The notes under the pieces were generated by a model. It searched no databases and had not been told where the DNA came from. It worked only from the letters and a program-made list of their open reading frames with translations. A stretch of 64,000 nt of DNA from the NCBI GenBank assembly GCA_964646605.1, contig CAZYEX010000053.1, positions 24,295-88,294 on the forward strand, written 5' to 3'. The position numbers were made by a program, and so were the translations under genes. Positions 25,355 to 32,360 of the stretch are shown piece after piece (position 1 is the first letter of the stretch; each line of letters starts with the position of its first letter). This DNA comes from SBAX01 sp964646605. Lineage in GTDB: Bacteria > Planctomycetota > Phycisphaerae > UBA1845.

Positions 25355-26083
25355 TCAGGGGTCGAAGCGTAGGTAGTGGGCGGTTGCGGGGGGGAAATTG
25401 AGGAAGACGCTCTTGCGGGCGAAACGGTGGTCGCGGAGGTTTTGGGTGAGGAAGGCGTTGACGGCGCGGAGGCGCTCGCGTCGGCGGCCTAGGGCGAGGG
25501 CCCGCGAGGTTCGCCGCATCCCGAGGTACTCGAAGTAGCTGAAGACTCCGCCGGGCTTGAGGCATCGGCGGATGACGGCGAAAACGTCCTCCACGTCGCG
25601 GAGCTCGAACACCGTGAGCGGCAGCCCGGAGATGATGAAATCGTATTTTTTCTCCGCGGGCAGCATTTGCACGGGCATGCGCAGCAATTGCACGCGTCCG
25701 CCGGCCATCAAGGGCGCGAACTCCGGGCGGGTCAGGACGTCGTGCTCGAGGATGTCGGCGAAGGAGTTTTCGATCTCGCAGATGTCGAACTCATCCTCGG
25801 GAGTCAGGACGGTGCCTAGGTAGCGAGTGATCGCCCCGGTCCCCGCCCCGACCTCGAGGATCGAAACGGGCCTGGGCGCTTTGCGGAGCGGTTCGGCGAG
25901 GGCCGCGGCGAGAGATCGCGAACTGGGACCGATGGCCCCGACGACGTTGGGGTTGCGAACGAAGCCGTGAAGAAAACGCCAGCGGTGCTGGAGCGCGGCG
26001 CGGAGCGGCCCGCGTGCCGATCCGTTCGTCCTGCACGCGCCGTTGCCGTTTCCGTTAGCGGACGAAGTCAAGGTTGTTTGCAT
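25355..26083 (-). CDS. SAM-dependent methyltransferase, PmtA-like
   Basis: A 242-residue class I methyltransferase. The Gly-rich SAM motif ILEVGAGTGAIT is at about residues 75-86, followed by the acidic end of strand 2 (DICEIE) and the motif IV-like FIISGLPLTVFE. The leading FLHGFVRNPNVVGAIGPSSRSLAAAL is characteristic of bacterial phospholipid N-methyltransferase (PmtA)-type proteins and related rRNA dimethylase-like enzymes, so phosphatidylethanolamine methylation is plausible but unproven. The first 30 residues are Asn/Gly/Ala-rich and probably disordered. It stands alone, convergent with the PQQ-propeller gene. Confidence 0.75.
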   Translation of the reverse strand: MQTTLTSSANGNGNGACRTNGSARGPLRAALQHRWRFLHGFVRNPNVVGAIGPSSRSLAAALAEPLRKAPRPVSILEVGAGTGAITRYLGTVLTPEDEFDICEIENSFADILEHDVLTRPEFAPLMAGGRVQLLRMPVQMLPAEKKYDFIISGLPLTVFELRDVEDVFAVIRRCLKPGGVFSYFEYLGMRRTSRALALGRRRERLRAVNAFLTQNLRDHRFARKSVFLNFPPATAHYLRFDP

Positions 26084-26224
26084 CCTTAGAAACGATACCC
26101 ATCCCCCGCCGCCGCGCCGCAGCCGGGGTCCGACCGCGTTTATAGTACCAACCGGGCATCCGCGCGACTACCCCAAGTTCCTGTGGTTACAACAAAACAC
26201 CGTCCCGCCGGCCCGCGAGACGAT

Positions 26225-26587
26225 GGGGGATTTTTCTGGATTTTCCTCCTGGAGGCTGATAAACTGGAGGGTGCGGGGAATGGTGCGGAGGTTCAAGGGC
26301 CGGCAAAATCGGGCCGAAACCGGACACCGGACCAGCCTCGCTGCGTTCCGGCCGTGCAAACGGACGGTTCGCGCGGGCTCGCGGGTGGCGACCTGCGGGC
26401 AAGGACAGTCCGACGCTCCACGGAGGTTCCAACCCTCCCGCGCGTCGGGGGTCCCGTGCGTGAAAGGAGGTGGTTCGTTGGAATCAAAGATAGGTACGCT
26501 GCCGTAGGGCGGCAGACGCTGTTGCCCTAAAGGCAGCGTCCACAAGAAGGCCCGTTCCGGTTGCGACTGGAGCGGGCCGATTTTTTT
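26225..26587 (+). ncRNA. Candidate structured RNA ending in an intrinsic terminator
   Basis: A plus-strand transcript is implied by a strong intrinsic terminator with no plus-strand gene ahead of it. Visible structure includes GAGGCTG (near 26251) pairing with CAGCCTC (near 26334), a GGTTCCAAC/GTTGGAATC pair around 26425-26484, hairpin CTGCCG/CGGCAG (26499-26515), hairpin GACGCTG/CAGCGTC (26515-26540), then the terminator. A perfect Shine-Dalgarno sequence AAAGGAGGTG (26463-26472) precedes a TTG-started frame of nine codons (26478-26507; MESKIGTLP). It lacks the RNase P core, the tmRNA tag/T-arm and the SRP tetraloop motif, so no known family is assigned. The 5' end is a guess. Confidence 0.4.
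26549..26587 (+). terminator. Strong Rho-independent terminator
   Basis: A 10-bp stem GGCCCGTTCC/GGAGCGGGCC (26549-26558 with 26569-26578, one G-U pair) is followed by GA and seven T (26581-26587). Read on the minus strand the downstream bases are TTCTT, so it may also help end the GT9 transcript. Confidence 0.8.
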
Positions 26588-26603
26588 GGTGCGAGGCGAG
26601 GAG

Positions 26604-27563
26604 TTAGCGCCGAACCCGCCGCGCGATTTCTTCGACCCAATCCGGCGGCGCCATCATCGCGGCATCGGGCAATCGGGCGAGTTGGACGGACGGTCCCAGC
26701 GGACCCCATACCTGGGGATCGGTGGGTCCAAAGAGTGCCAATGTGTTGACCCCTGCGAGGGCGGCTAGGTGGGTCATCCCCGCGTCGCAGCCGATGAAGG
26801 CGTCGGCGCCGGCGACGAGGTCGGCGGCAGCCTCGACCGATGCTTCGTAGAGCACGGGGGCTACCGTTTCCCATCGGTGCGCGTAGTCCGGTCCGAAGCG
26901 CTCGACTTCGTCCGGGCCGATCATCCACGCCGACGACCATCCGTCGCCGGTCAGCCTGTCCATCAACCTGAGCGCCGCGTCGAACGGACAACACTTCGCC
27001 AATCCGCCGCTGCCGGGGTGAACGAGGACGATGGAGCGATCCCCGCTGCGCAGGCGCTCCGCGAGGCGTGGGCGGAGCAACGAGCGATCCGATGATGACA
27101 GCGTGGAGGCACCGAGGATCGACGGATCCAATTCCAACCCCTGCGCTCGCAATTGTTCGAGCCATTGTCGGGTGATGTGTGTGCTCGTGGTGCAGCGCGG
27201 ATCGACAGTCCAGACCTTTCCCCGACCCACGGCGGAGAGCTTGACGTTCGCAGGCGCGTCGGGACCGCCAAGAAAACTGAGGATTCCGTCGAACGAGCGG
27301 ATGAATTCGGCGGTTGCGCTGGGCGCCTCCGCGGCCGCGGCATACAGGGTATGCGCGGCTAGGTCATCCAGCGAACGGGCCGAATCGATGATTCCATGGC
27401 GCGATGCCCAGCGGGCAATCGGCGACCTCGTCGCCATGGCCACGTGCCCCACACCCTCCTGGCGGCGCAGAGCCGTGGCGACGTGAATCGCAAAGACACA
27501 GTCTCCCAAGGCCCCATCGTGCAGAACGAGGATTCGCTGGAGGTGAACGGCGGTCCCGGTCAT
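26604..27563 (-). CDS. Glycosyltransferase family 9 (heptosyltransferase-like)
   Basis: A 319-residue ADP-heptose:LPS heptosyltransferase-like protein (GT9, GT-B fold). The N-terminal half opens with ILVLHDGALGDCVFAI, the usual GxLGD loop. The C-terminal half has VLVHPGSGGLAKCCP (sugar-nucleotide site), FIGCDAGMTHLAALAG and TLALFGPTDPQVWGP, all typical of the family. It probably adds heptose or a related sugar to lipopolysaccharide core or another surface glycan. The start lies 6 bases after the mnmA stop on the same strand, so the two are probably cotranscribed. No other LPS genes are near. Confidence 0.87.
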   Translation of the reverse strand: MTGTAVHLQRILVLHDGALGDCVFAIHVATALRRQEGVGHVAMATRSPIARWASRHGIIDSARSLDDLAAHTLYAAAAEAPSATAEFIRSFDGILSFLGGPDAPANVKLSAVGRGKVWTVDPRCTTSTHITRQWLEQLRAQGLELDPSILGASTLSSSDRSLLRPRLAERLRSGDRSIVLVHPGSGGLAKCCPFDAALRLMDRLTGDGWSSAWMIGPDEVERFGPDYAHRWETVAPVLYEASVEAAADLVAGADAFIGCDAGMTHLAALAGVNTLALFGPTDPQVWGPLGPSVQLARLPDAAMMAPPDWVEEIARRVRR

Positions 27564-27569
27564 GGGGAC

Positions 27570-28700
27570 TTACGTAACATCATGTTGGCACACGGTTTCG
27601 GGGAGGTGCGCTTCCGCGTGTTCGATCCAGGCCCCGCCGAGGACCGTATCGCCGTCATAAAAGACGACGGCCTGACCCGGGGTAATGGCCCGCTGCGGTT
27701 CGTCGAACGAAACGCGAAACCGATCCTCGTCGAGGCGATGCACCTTGGCCGGGGCCGCGGAGTGGAGGTACCGAATCTTCACCTGCGCCGCGAACTCATC
27801 CCCTAGTCCCTGGACCAAGAAGTTGGCTCGCTTGGCAATCAACGCGGGGCACAACAAATCCGCGTCGTCGCCTAGAGTCACGCGATTCTGCACGACATCG
27901 AGCGAAGTAACGTACACCGGTTTGCCCGCGGCGATGCCCAGCCCGCGGCGCTGCCCGACGGTGTAGTGTCCGATCCCCTGGTGCCGACCCATGACACGAC
28001 CCGATGAATCGACCACCTCGCCCTCGTGGAATCCATCCGGGCGGCGCTCGCGCACCACCCGTGCGTAATTGCGGTCGGGCACGAAGCAGATTTCCACCGA
28101 ATCGGGCTTGTCATGATTGGGAAAGCCCATGTTCGCGGCGATGGCTCGGACCTCGGTCTTGGTCAGTCCGCCGATGGGGAAAAGAATGCGGCCTAGGCGC
28201 TGCCGCCGCAGCCCGAAGAGCACGTAGGACTGGTCCTTACGCGAATCGACGGCCCGCAGGAGCACGGGTTCGCCGTTGCGAAGTCCGGTCCGCGCGTAGT
28301 GCCCGGTAGCGACGAAACTGGCTCCGACCGCGTCGGCGTAATCGAACAACTTGCCGAATTTCAGGCGGTCGTTGCACACCACGCAGGGGTTGGGGGTGCG
28401 CCCGCGGGCGTATTCGTCGGCGAAATAGTCGATGATGCCGTCGAATTCTTCCTGAAAGTTCAGAGCGTAGAGCGGAACGCCCAACATGCCCGCGACGAAG
28501 CGTGCGTCGGCGGCGTCCACGGCGCTGCAGCAACCTTGATGACGGTGACCCGCGGCGGGTTGCACCGGCGCATCCGAGGCGCCCACGCGCATGAACAGGC
28601 CGATGACTTCGTAGCCTTGCTCGATGAGCAGATGGGCGGCGACGCTGGAATCCACGCCGCCGCTCATGGCCACCACGACTTTTTCCCGTGCCGCCGACAT
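27570..28700 (-). CDS. mnmA: tRNA-specific 2-thiouridylase MnmA
   Basis: A 376-residue enzyme that puts sulfur on uridine 34 of Lys, Glu and Gln tRNAs. The ATP PP-loop VVVAMSGGVDSSVAA is at the N-terminus. The catalytic Cys is in NPCVVCNDRLKFG (near residue 108) and the second Cys in VEICFVPD (near 201). GHYARTGLRNGEPVLLRAVD and QSYVLFGL are further family blocks, and the C-terminal beta domain (AQVKIRYLH, ITPGQAVVFYDGD) is complete. The ATG at 28700 is chosen because the protein then begins right before the PP-loop; in-frame ATGs at 28709 and 28796 are less likely. Length is normal. Confidence 0.95.
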   Translation of the reverse strand: MSAAREKVVVAMSGGVDSSVAAHLLIEQGYEVIGLFMRVGASDAPVQPAAGHRHQGCCSAVDAADARFVAGMLGVPLYALNFQEEFDGIIDYFADEYARGRTPNPCVVCNDRLKFGKLFDYADAVGASFVATGHYARTGLRNGEPVLLRAVDSRKDQSYVLFGLRRQRLGRILFPIGGLTKTEVRAIAANMGFPNHDKPDSVEICFVPDRNYARVVRERRPDGFHEGEVVDSSGRVMGRHQGIGHYTVGQRRGLGIAAGKPVYVTSLDVVQNRVTLGDDADLLCPALIAKRANFLVQGLGDEFAAQVKIRYLHSAAPAKVHRLDEDRFRVSFDEPQRAITPGQAVVFYDGDTVLGGAWIEHAEAHLPETVCQHDVT

Positions 28701-28840
28701 GCGGGGCATCCTACCGAGGACCCGCGGATCGTCCAACGGGCTCGCCGCTGCCGGCGGTGGGCTCCACACGCTTCTTGGCGCGGGCGGCACTACCACGGGA
28801 CATTCCCGGTTGGTAAACTGAGCGGGGAGGTGAACGTCCG

Positions 28841-29176
28841 ATGGACTACTATTACATCTGGTGTAATCTCAACGGGCGGGCGACGGACCTGGAGTTCGCG
28901 TCGGCGCTGGGTGCGTACATGGGGGCCCTTAAGCGTCAGGGGGCGATCGAGGGCTACCGCCTGGCCCGTCGCAAGTTGGGTTTCGGGCCGCCGGAGCTAG
29001 GCGAATTCAACATCATCATCGAGACCAAGAACCTCGAACAGCTTGACCGTGCTTTCAACCTCGCGGCGCGCCGAGAGGGAGAAATCGAGGCGTTACACTC
29101 CAAAGTTTATTCGGCGGTTGGGGACTTCCGCGCCGGACTGTTCCGCGATTTTCCCGACCCCGTTCGACGAACCTAG
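28841..29176 (+). CDS. Small conserved protein, DUF6614-like
   Basis: A 111-residue cytoplasmic protein. The sequence YYYIWCNLNGRATDLEFASAL, GAIEGYRLARRKLGFGPPEL, GEFNIIIETKNLEQLDRAF resembles the uncharacterised DUF6614 family, probably a dimeric ferredoxin-like fold. No catalytic residues are evident. GGAGGTGA stands about 9 bases before the ATG. The divergent neighbour is mnmA, and the DinB-like gene follows 80 bases downstream. Assignment is from memory of the family, without a search. Confidence 0.65.
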   Translation: MDYYYIWCNLNGRATDLEFASALGAYMGALKRQGAIEGYRLARRKLGFGPPELGEFNIIIETKNLEQLDRAFNLAARREGEIEALHSKVYSAVGDFRAGLFRDFPDPVRRT

Positions 29177-29256
29177 GCGACGATGGTACGTAGAAGCATC
29201 TTGCAGGCGTGCCTGCGAGCGACCGATTCCCAACCTAAGGAAAGGGAGAAACACAG

Positions 29257-29796
29257 ATGAGCACCGCGACAGTGACCGTCGAAAGAGGAACCACAGCCGA
29301 CTATCAGCAAAAGCTCATGGGCCTTTTGGGAGACCGCGATCCGTTGAAGGTCATGGTCCAGACGCCGAATGAACTCGCCCGGATCGTCAAGGAAAACACC
29401 GCCGAAGTTCTTCGCACGCGCCCGTTCCCGGGCAAGTGGACGCCGAACGAAGTGATCGGTCACCTTACGGACAGCGAATGGGTCTACGGTTATCGCGTCC
29501 GTCTCATTCTGTGCGAGAATCAGCCCACGATCCTGGGCATGGATCAGGACCTATGGGTCGCGGGTCAGCGGCATAACGACCGCGACCCCGGCGAGCTGGT
29601 CGAAATGTTCCGCCAGTTGCGGCAATGCAATCTGCACGTGTGGAAGCACCTGAGCCCGGCGGACCACGCCCGGACCGGACAGCACAACGAACGCGGCGCG
29701 GAGTCCTTGGGGACCATGTTGAGGATGGAAGCGGGTCACGATCTGTCGCACCTGGATCAGATCACGCGCTACCTCGCGGCGATCCGCGCCCACTGA
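29257..29796 (+). CDS. DinB-like four-helix metalloprotein
   Basis: A 179-residue protein of the DinB/YfiT superfamily, four-helix bundles that bind a divalent metal and in some members act as thiol-dependent S-transferases. Features are RPFPGKWTPNEVIGHLTDSEWVYGYR (first His ligand), and the C-terminal pair in GHDLSHLDQI (two more His). The insert TGQHNERGAESLGTMLRMEAGH is also typical. A GGGAG site precedes the ATG. No signal peptide. The actual reaction is unknown. Confidence 0.75.
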   Translation: MSTATVTVERGTTADYQQKLMGLLGDRDPLKVMVQTPNELARIVKENTAEVLRTRPFPGKWTPNEVIGHLTDSEWVYGYRVRLILCENQPTILGMDQDLWVAGQRHNDRDPGELVEMFRQLRQCNLHVWKHLSPADHARTGQHNERGAESLGTMLRMEAGHDLSHLDQITRYLAAIRAH

Positions 29797-29898
29797 CAAG
29801 ATTACACGTCTGCCCCAGGCGGCGGATCGACCCTAGACGATGCACGGAGCCAGCCTGCCGCGTCCGATAGCCCACGATGAGGCGCGGTACACGGGCGC

Positions 29899-29927
29899 GC
29901 TGACGGGGAGGGAGAAATCCGCCATAA
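29899..29927 (+). promoter_or_regulatory. Candidate promoter of the BatA/VWA operon
   Basis: CTGACG and CATAAT are 17 bases apart, matching the -35 and -10 consensus at four and five of six positions. The pair ends 24 bases before the ATG at 29952, in the gap after the DinB-like gene. Confidence 0.45.
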
Positions 29928-29951
29928 TCACCCCCGGTTCGTACAAGGGGG

Positions 29952-32246
29952 ATGATGGTGGCGGGGGTTCTCGATCCAATGATGGCCGCGTTTGTAACCT
30001 CGGGTCTCGCGTGGGCGGGTGCCGGGGCCGTCTCCATCCCCATCCTCATTCATCTATTGGCCCGCCGACGCTTCCGGCGAATCCGCTGGGCGGCGATGGA
30101 CTTCCTCGTCGACGCCGAACGCCGCAACCGCCGCCGGGTTCGCATGGAAGAATGGATTCTGCTCGCCCTGCGCTGCCTGGCGATGCTCCTGGCGGGTTGG
30201 CTCGTGGCACGACCGTTCGTCACGCCGTCGGGGATCGCCTCGGCCCTGGGCGGAGCGCGGCGGATCGAACGGGTGTTCGTTCTGGACGACTCCTTCAGCA
30301 TGGCCTACGAAACGCCCCAGGGGCAACTCTTCGACCGGGCCAAGAGCGGCATCCGCCGAATGATCGAGTGGATTCGCCGCGAGACGCCGGACGACACGGT
30401 GACCCTGGTGCGGATGAGCGCCCCGTCCAAGCCGGTGGCCGCCGGGGCGTCGCTGGATGACTCGGGGGTCGAGGAATTGCTGGCCCGGTTGGAGGGTCAG
30501 AGCGTCTCGCACCGCCCCATCGACCCGCCGATGGTGTTCGAGGGAATTGCCGAAGCCTTGCAACGCGACGGGGGCATCGTCAACGCCGCCGTTTATCTGT
30601 TCAGCGATTTTCAACGAAAAGACTGGGGCATCCGAACGTCGGACGCCGGCGATGCGAAGGCGAGCGAATCCGTGGCCGCCCCGCTGGCCGCCTGGTCCGC
30701 CGGTGACCGGGCCTTGCGACTTGTTTTCGTCAATATCGGTGAACCGAACGCCGCCAACGCCGCGGTCACCGCGGTCTCGATTGCCGGTGGACAGTTGGTG
30801 GCCGGCGCGGAGGGAAACGTCCGAGCCGCCGTGGCGAACTATTCGGACCGCGCCCTCGGGAATCTCGAACTGAAAATCAGCGTAGACAACCGTGCCCAGG
30901 ACTCCAAGACCATTCCCACGCTCGGCGAACGGCAATCGGCGACCTGCGATCTGGAAGCCGAGTTCCCCCGCCCGGGCGACGAATCGGTCCGCATCGACAT
31001 CGCCCGCGACGCCCTCACCGTGGACGACTCCCGATTCACGGTCGCCGAAGTGGTCAGCGCCGTCCGCCTGCTGTTGGTCAACGGCGAACCGTCGGCTGAC
31101 GGGTATGACGACGAGGTGGCACTTCTGGAGACGGCCCTTCGCCCCGAGGGCGAGGTCTTCAGCGGTTACGAGGTCGTGGTGGTCGATGAGGCGGGTTTGG
31201 AGGACGTGAGCCTGCCGAGCTTCCACGTCGTGGTGCTGGCCAACGTGTATCGAGTCGCGGAACCGACGGTCGAAAGGCTGGAACGGTTCATTCGCCAAGG
31301 CGGCGGACTGGTCGTGTTCCTGGGCGATCAGGTGGACGCGGAATCGTACAACTCTGCCCTTTATCGCGGCGGCGAGGGGGTGCTTCCTGCGGAAATCGGA
31401 CCGGTGGTGCGTGCCCCGGATGCGGCCCATCTGACCGTGGTCGAGCGACTGCATCCCGCGCTTCGCGCCGTGGGACGCGAGGACGATCCGCTGGGGCTGG
31501 GGCAGGTTCGTTTTGCGGAGTTCATGGCTTGCAAGCCGATCGGGGCGGAGAAGACCGAGGGCGAGCCGACGGACAGCGGACCAGCTCCCACTCGCACGGC
31601 CAAGGTCGTCGTCCGGTTCGACGATCCTGAGGCTCATCCTGCGGTCATCGAGGGGGACTTCGGGTTGGGACGCGTGGTGGTCTTCACCTCCTCGGCGGAC
31701 AAGGAATGGAACGATTGGCCGGACCATCCGACGTACCTGCCCGTCGTCGCGGAACTCGTGCGGCACGTTTCACGGCGGAGCGACACCGGCGTGGAGCAAT
31801 TGGTCGGCGCGGTGATCGACGTGCCCGTGGACCCCGGCGTGTTCGCGGAAGAGGCCGTGGTACGTACGCCCGCCTACCCGTCCGAACCCGAGGTCACGGT
31901 CACGGCCACGACGTCGCCGGACGGACGCGGGCTTGTGGCTCGCTGGGAACACACCGAAACGCCGGGCGTGTATCAATTCGCCTTGCCCCGCCGCGAAGGC
32001 GGAGAGACCGTCCACCTGGTCGCGGTGAACGTCGATTCCCGCGAAAGCGACCTCGCTATGGCGGGCGAAACGGAACTTCGGCGGGCGATGGGCGGGGTGG
32101 CGTTCGAGTACATACAGGGTTCGGATCGGCTGGAGGAGGCCGCGGGCGAGACGCGCATCGAACTCTGGCGGATCGTGCTCCTCGCCGCCGCGACGGTCCT
32201 GCTCACCGAGCAGTTCCTCGCCTGGCGCTGGGGGAGGAGACGATAG
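29952..32246 (+). CDS. BatA-type membrane protein with VWA domain
   Basis: A 764-residue membrane protein. It opens with the BatA N-terminal domain (LAWAGAGAVSIPILIHLLARRRFRRIRWAAMDFL), a second helix (WILLALRCLAMLLAGWLVA), then a von Willebrand A domain with a MIDAS-like VFVLDDSFSM near residue 112. The middle contains a glutamine amidotransferase-like segment (SFHVVVLANVYRV, GGGLVVFLGDQVD) and FGLGRVVVFTSSADKEWNDWP. A final helix (VLLAAATVLLTEQFLAW) anchors the C-terminus. Related proteins occur with MoxR ATPases in Bat-type operons for envelope assembly or stress; no MoxR or DUF58 gene is in this window. The start is 29952, or 29979 (MMAAF), which fits the domain edge. Confidence 0.82.
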   Translation: MMVAGVLDPMMAAFVTSGLAWAGAGAVSIPILIHLLARRRFRRIRWAAMDFLVDAERRNRRRVRMEEWILLALRCLAMLLAGWLVARPFVTPSGIASALGGARRIERVFVLDDSFSMAYETPQGQLFDRAKSGIRRMIEWIRRETPDDTVTLVRMSAPSKPVAAGASLDDSGVEELLARLEGQSVSHRPIDPPMVFEGIAEALQRDGGIVNAAVYLFSDFQRKDWGIRTSDAGDAKASESVAAPLAAWSAGDRALRLVFVNIGEPNAANAAVTAVSIAGGQLVAGAEGNVRAAVANYSDRALGNLELKISVDNRAQDSKTIPTLGERQSATCDLEAEFPRPGDESVRIDIARDALTVDDSRFTVAEVVSAVRLLLVNGEPSADGYDDEVALLETALRPEGEVFSGYEVVVVDEAGLEDVSLPSFHVVVLANVYRVAEPTVERLERFIRQGGGLVVFLGDQVDAESYNSALYRGGEGVLPAEIGPVVRAPDAAHLTVVERLHPALRAVGREDDPLGLGQVRFAEFMACKPIGAEKTEGEPTDSGPAPTRTAKVVVRFDDPEAHPAVIEGDFGLGRVVVFTSSADKEWNDWPDHPTYLPVVAELVRHVSRRSDTGVEQLVGAVIDVPVDPGVFAEEAVVRTPAYPSEPEVTVTATTSPDGRGLVARWEHTETPGVYQFALPRREGGETVHLVAVNVDSRESDLAMAGETELRRAMGGVAFEYIQGSDRLEEAAGETRIELWRIVLLAAATVLLTEQFLAWRWGRRR

Positions 32247-32282
32247 CAGCCCGTTGGAACGCGCACGGACGGAAGCGTGGCA

Positions 32283-32347
32283 TGTAGCGCCACCCCTTGT
32301 GGGTGGCGAGAACGAAGCCCGCGCCACCCACAAGGGGCGGCGCTACA
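32283..32347. repeat. Dispersed hairpin repeat, two inverted copies making a 26-bp cruciform
   Basis: Copy A (32283-32308) and copy B (32322-32347) are reverse complements at 25 of 26 positions, separated by 13 bases. Each is itself a hairpin (cores GCCACCCC/GGGTGGCG and CGCCACCC/GGGGCGGCG). The unit ends 13 bases before the ATG of the next gene, inside the Bat operon. Same family as 5587-5613, 51389-51416 and 62151-62178, with GCC in place of GTC. Confidence 0.75.
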
Positions 32348-32360
32348 GTAACAGACGAAC

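Larger units (their letters stand above)
26084..26603. other. 520-base region without a protein gene
   Basis: No convincing protein gene on either strand. The right part encodes a hairpin-rich transcript with a strong terminator (see 26225-26587); the left part must hold the methyltransferase promoter. Confidence 0.5.

Noticed and set aside
26168..26545. 125-codon minus-strand frame across the structured RNA region
   Set aside because: No homology-like motif, no ribosome-binding site, and it runs antisense through the hairpins and terminator.
26225..26587. RNase P RNA, tmRNA or SRP RNA
   Set aside because: GGACAGTCCG near 26403 recalls the RNase P core, but the other conserved core (ACAGAA...GGCTTA) is missing. 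There is no tmRNA tag or T-arm and no SRP loop. Kept only as an unassigned candidate RNA.
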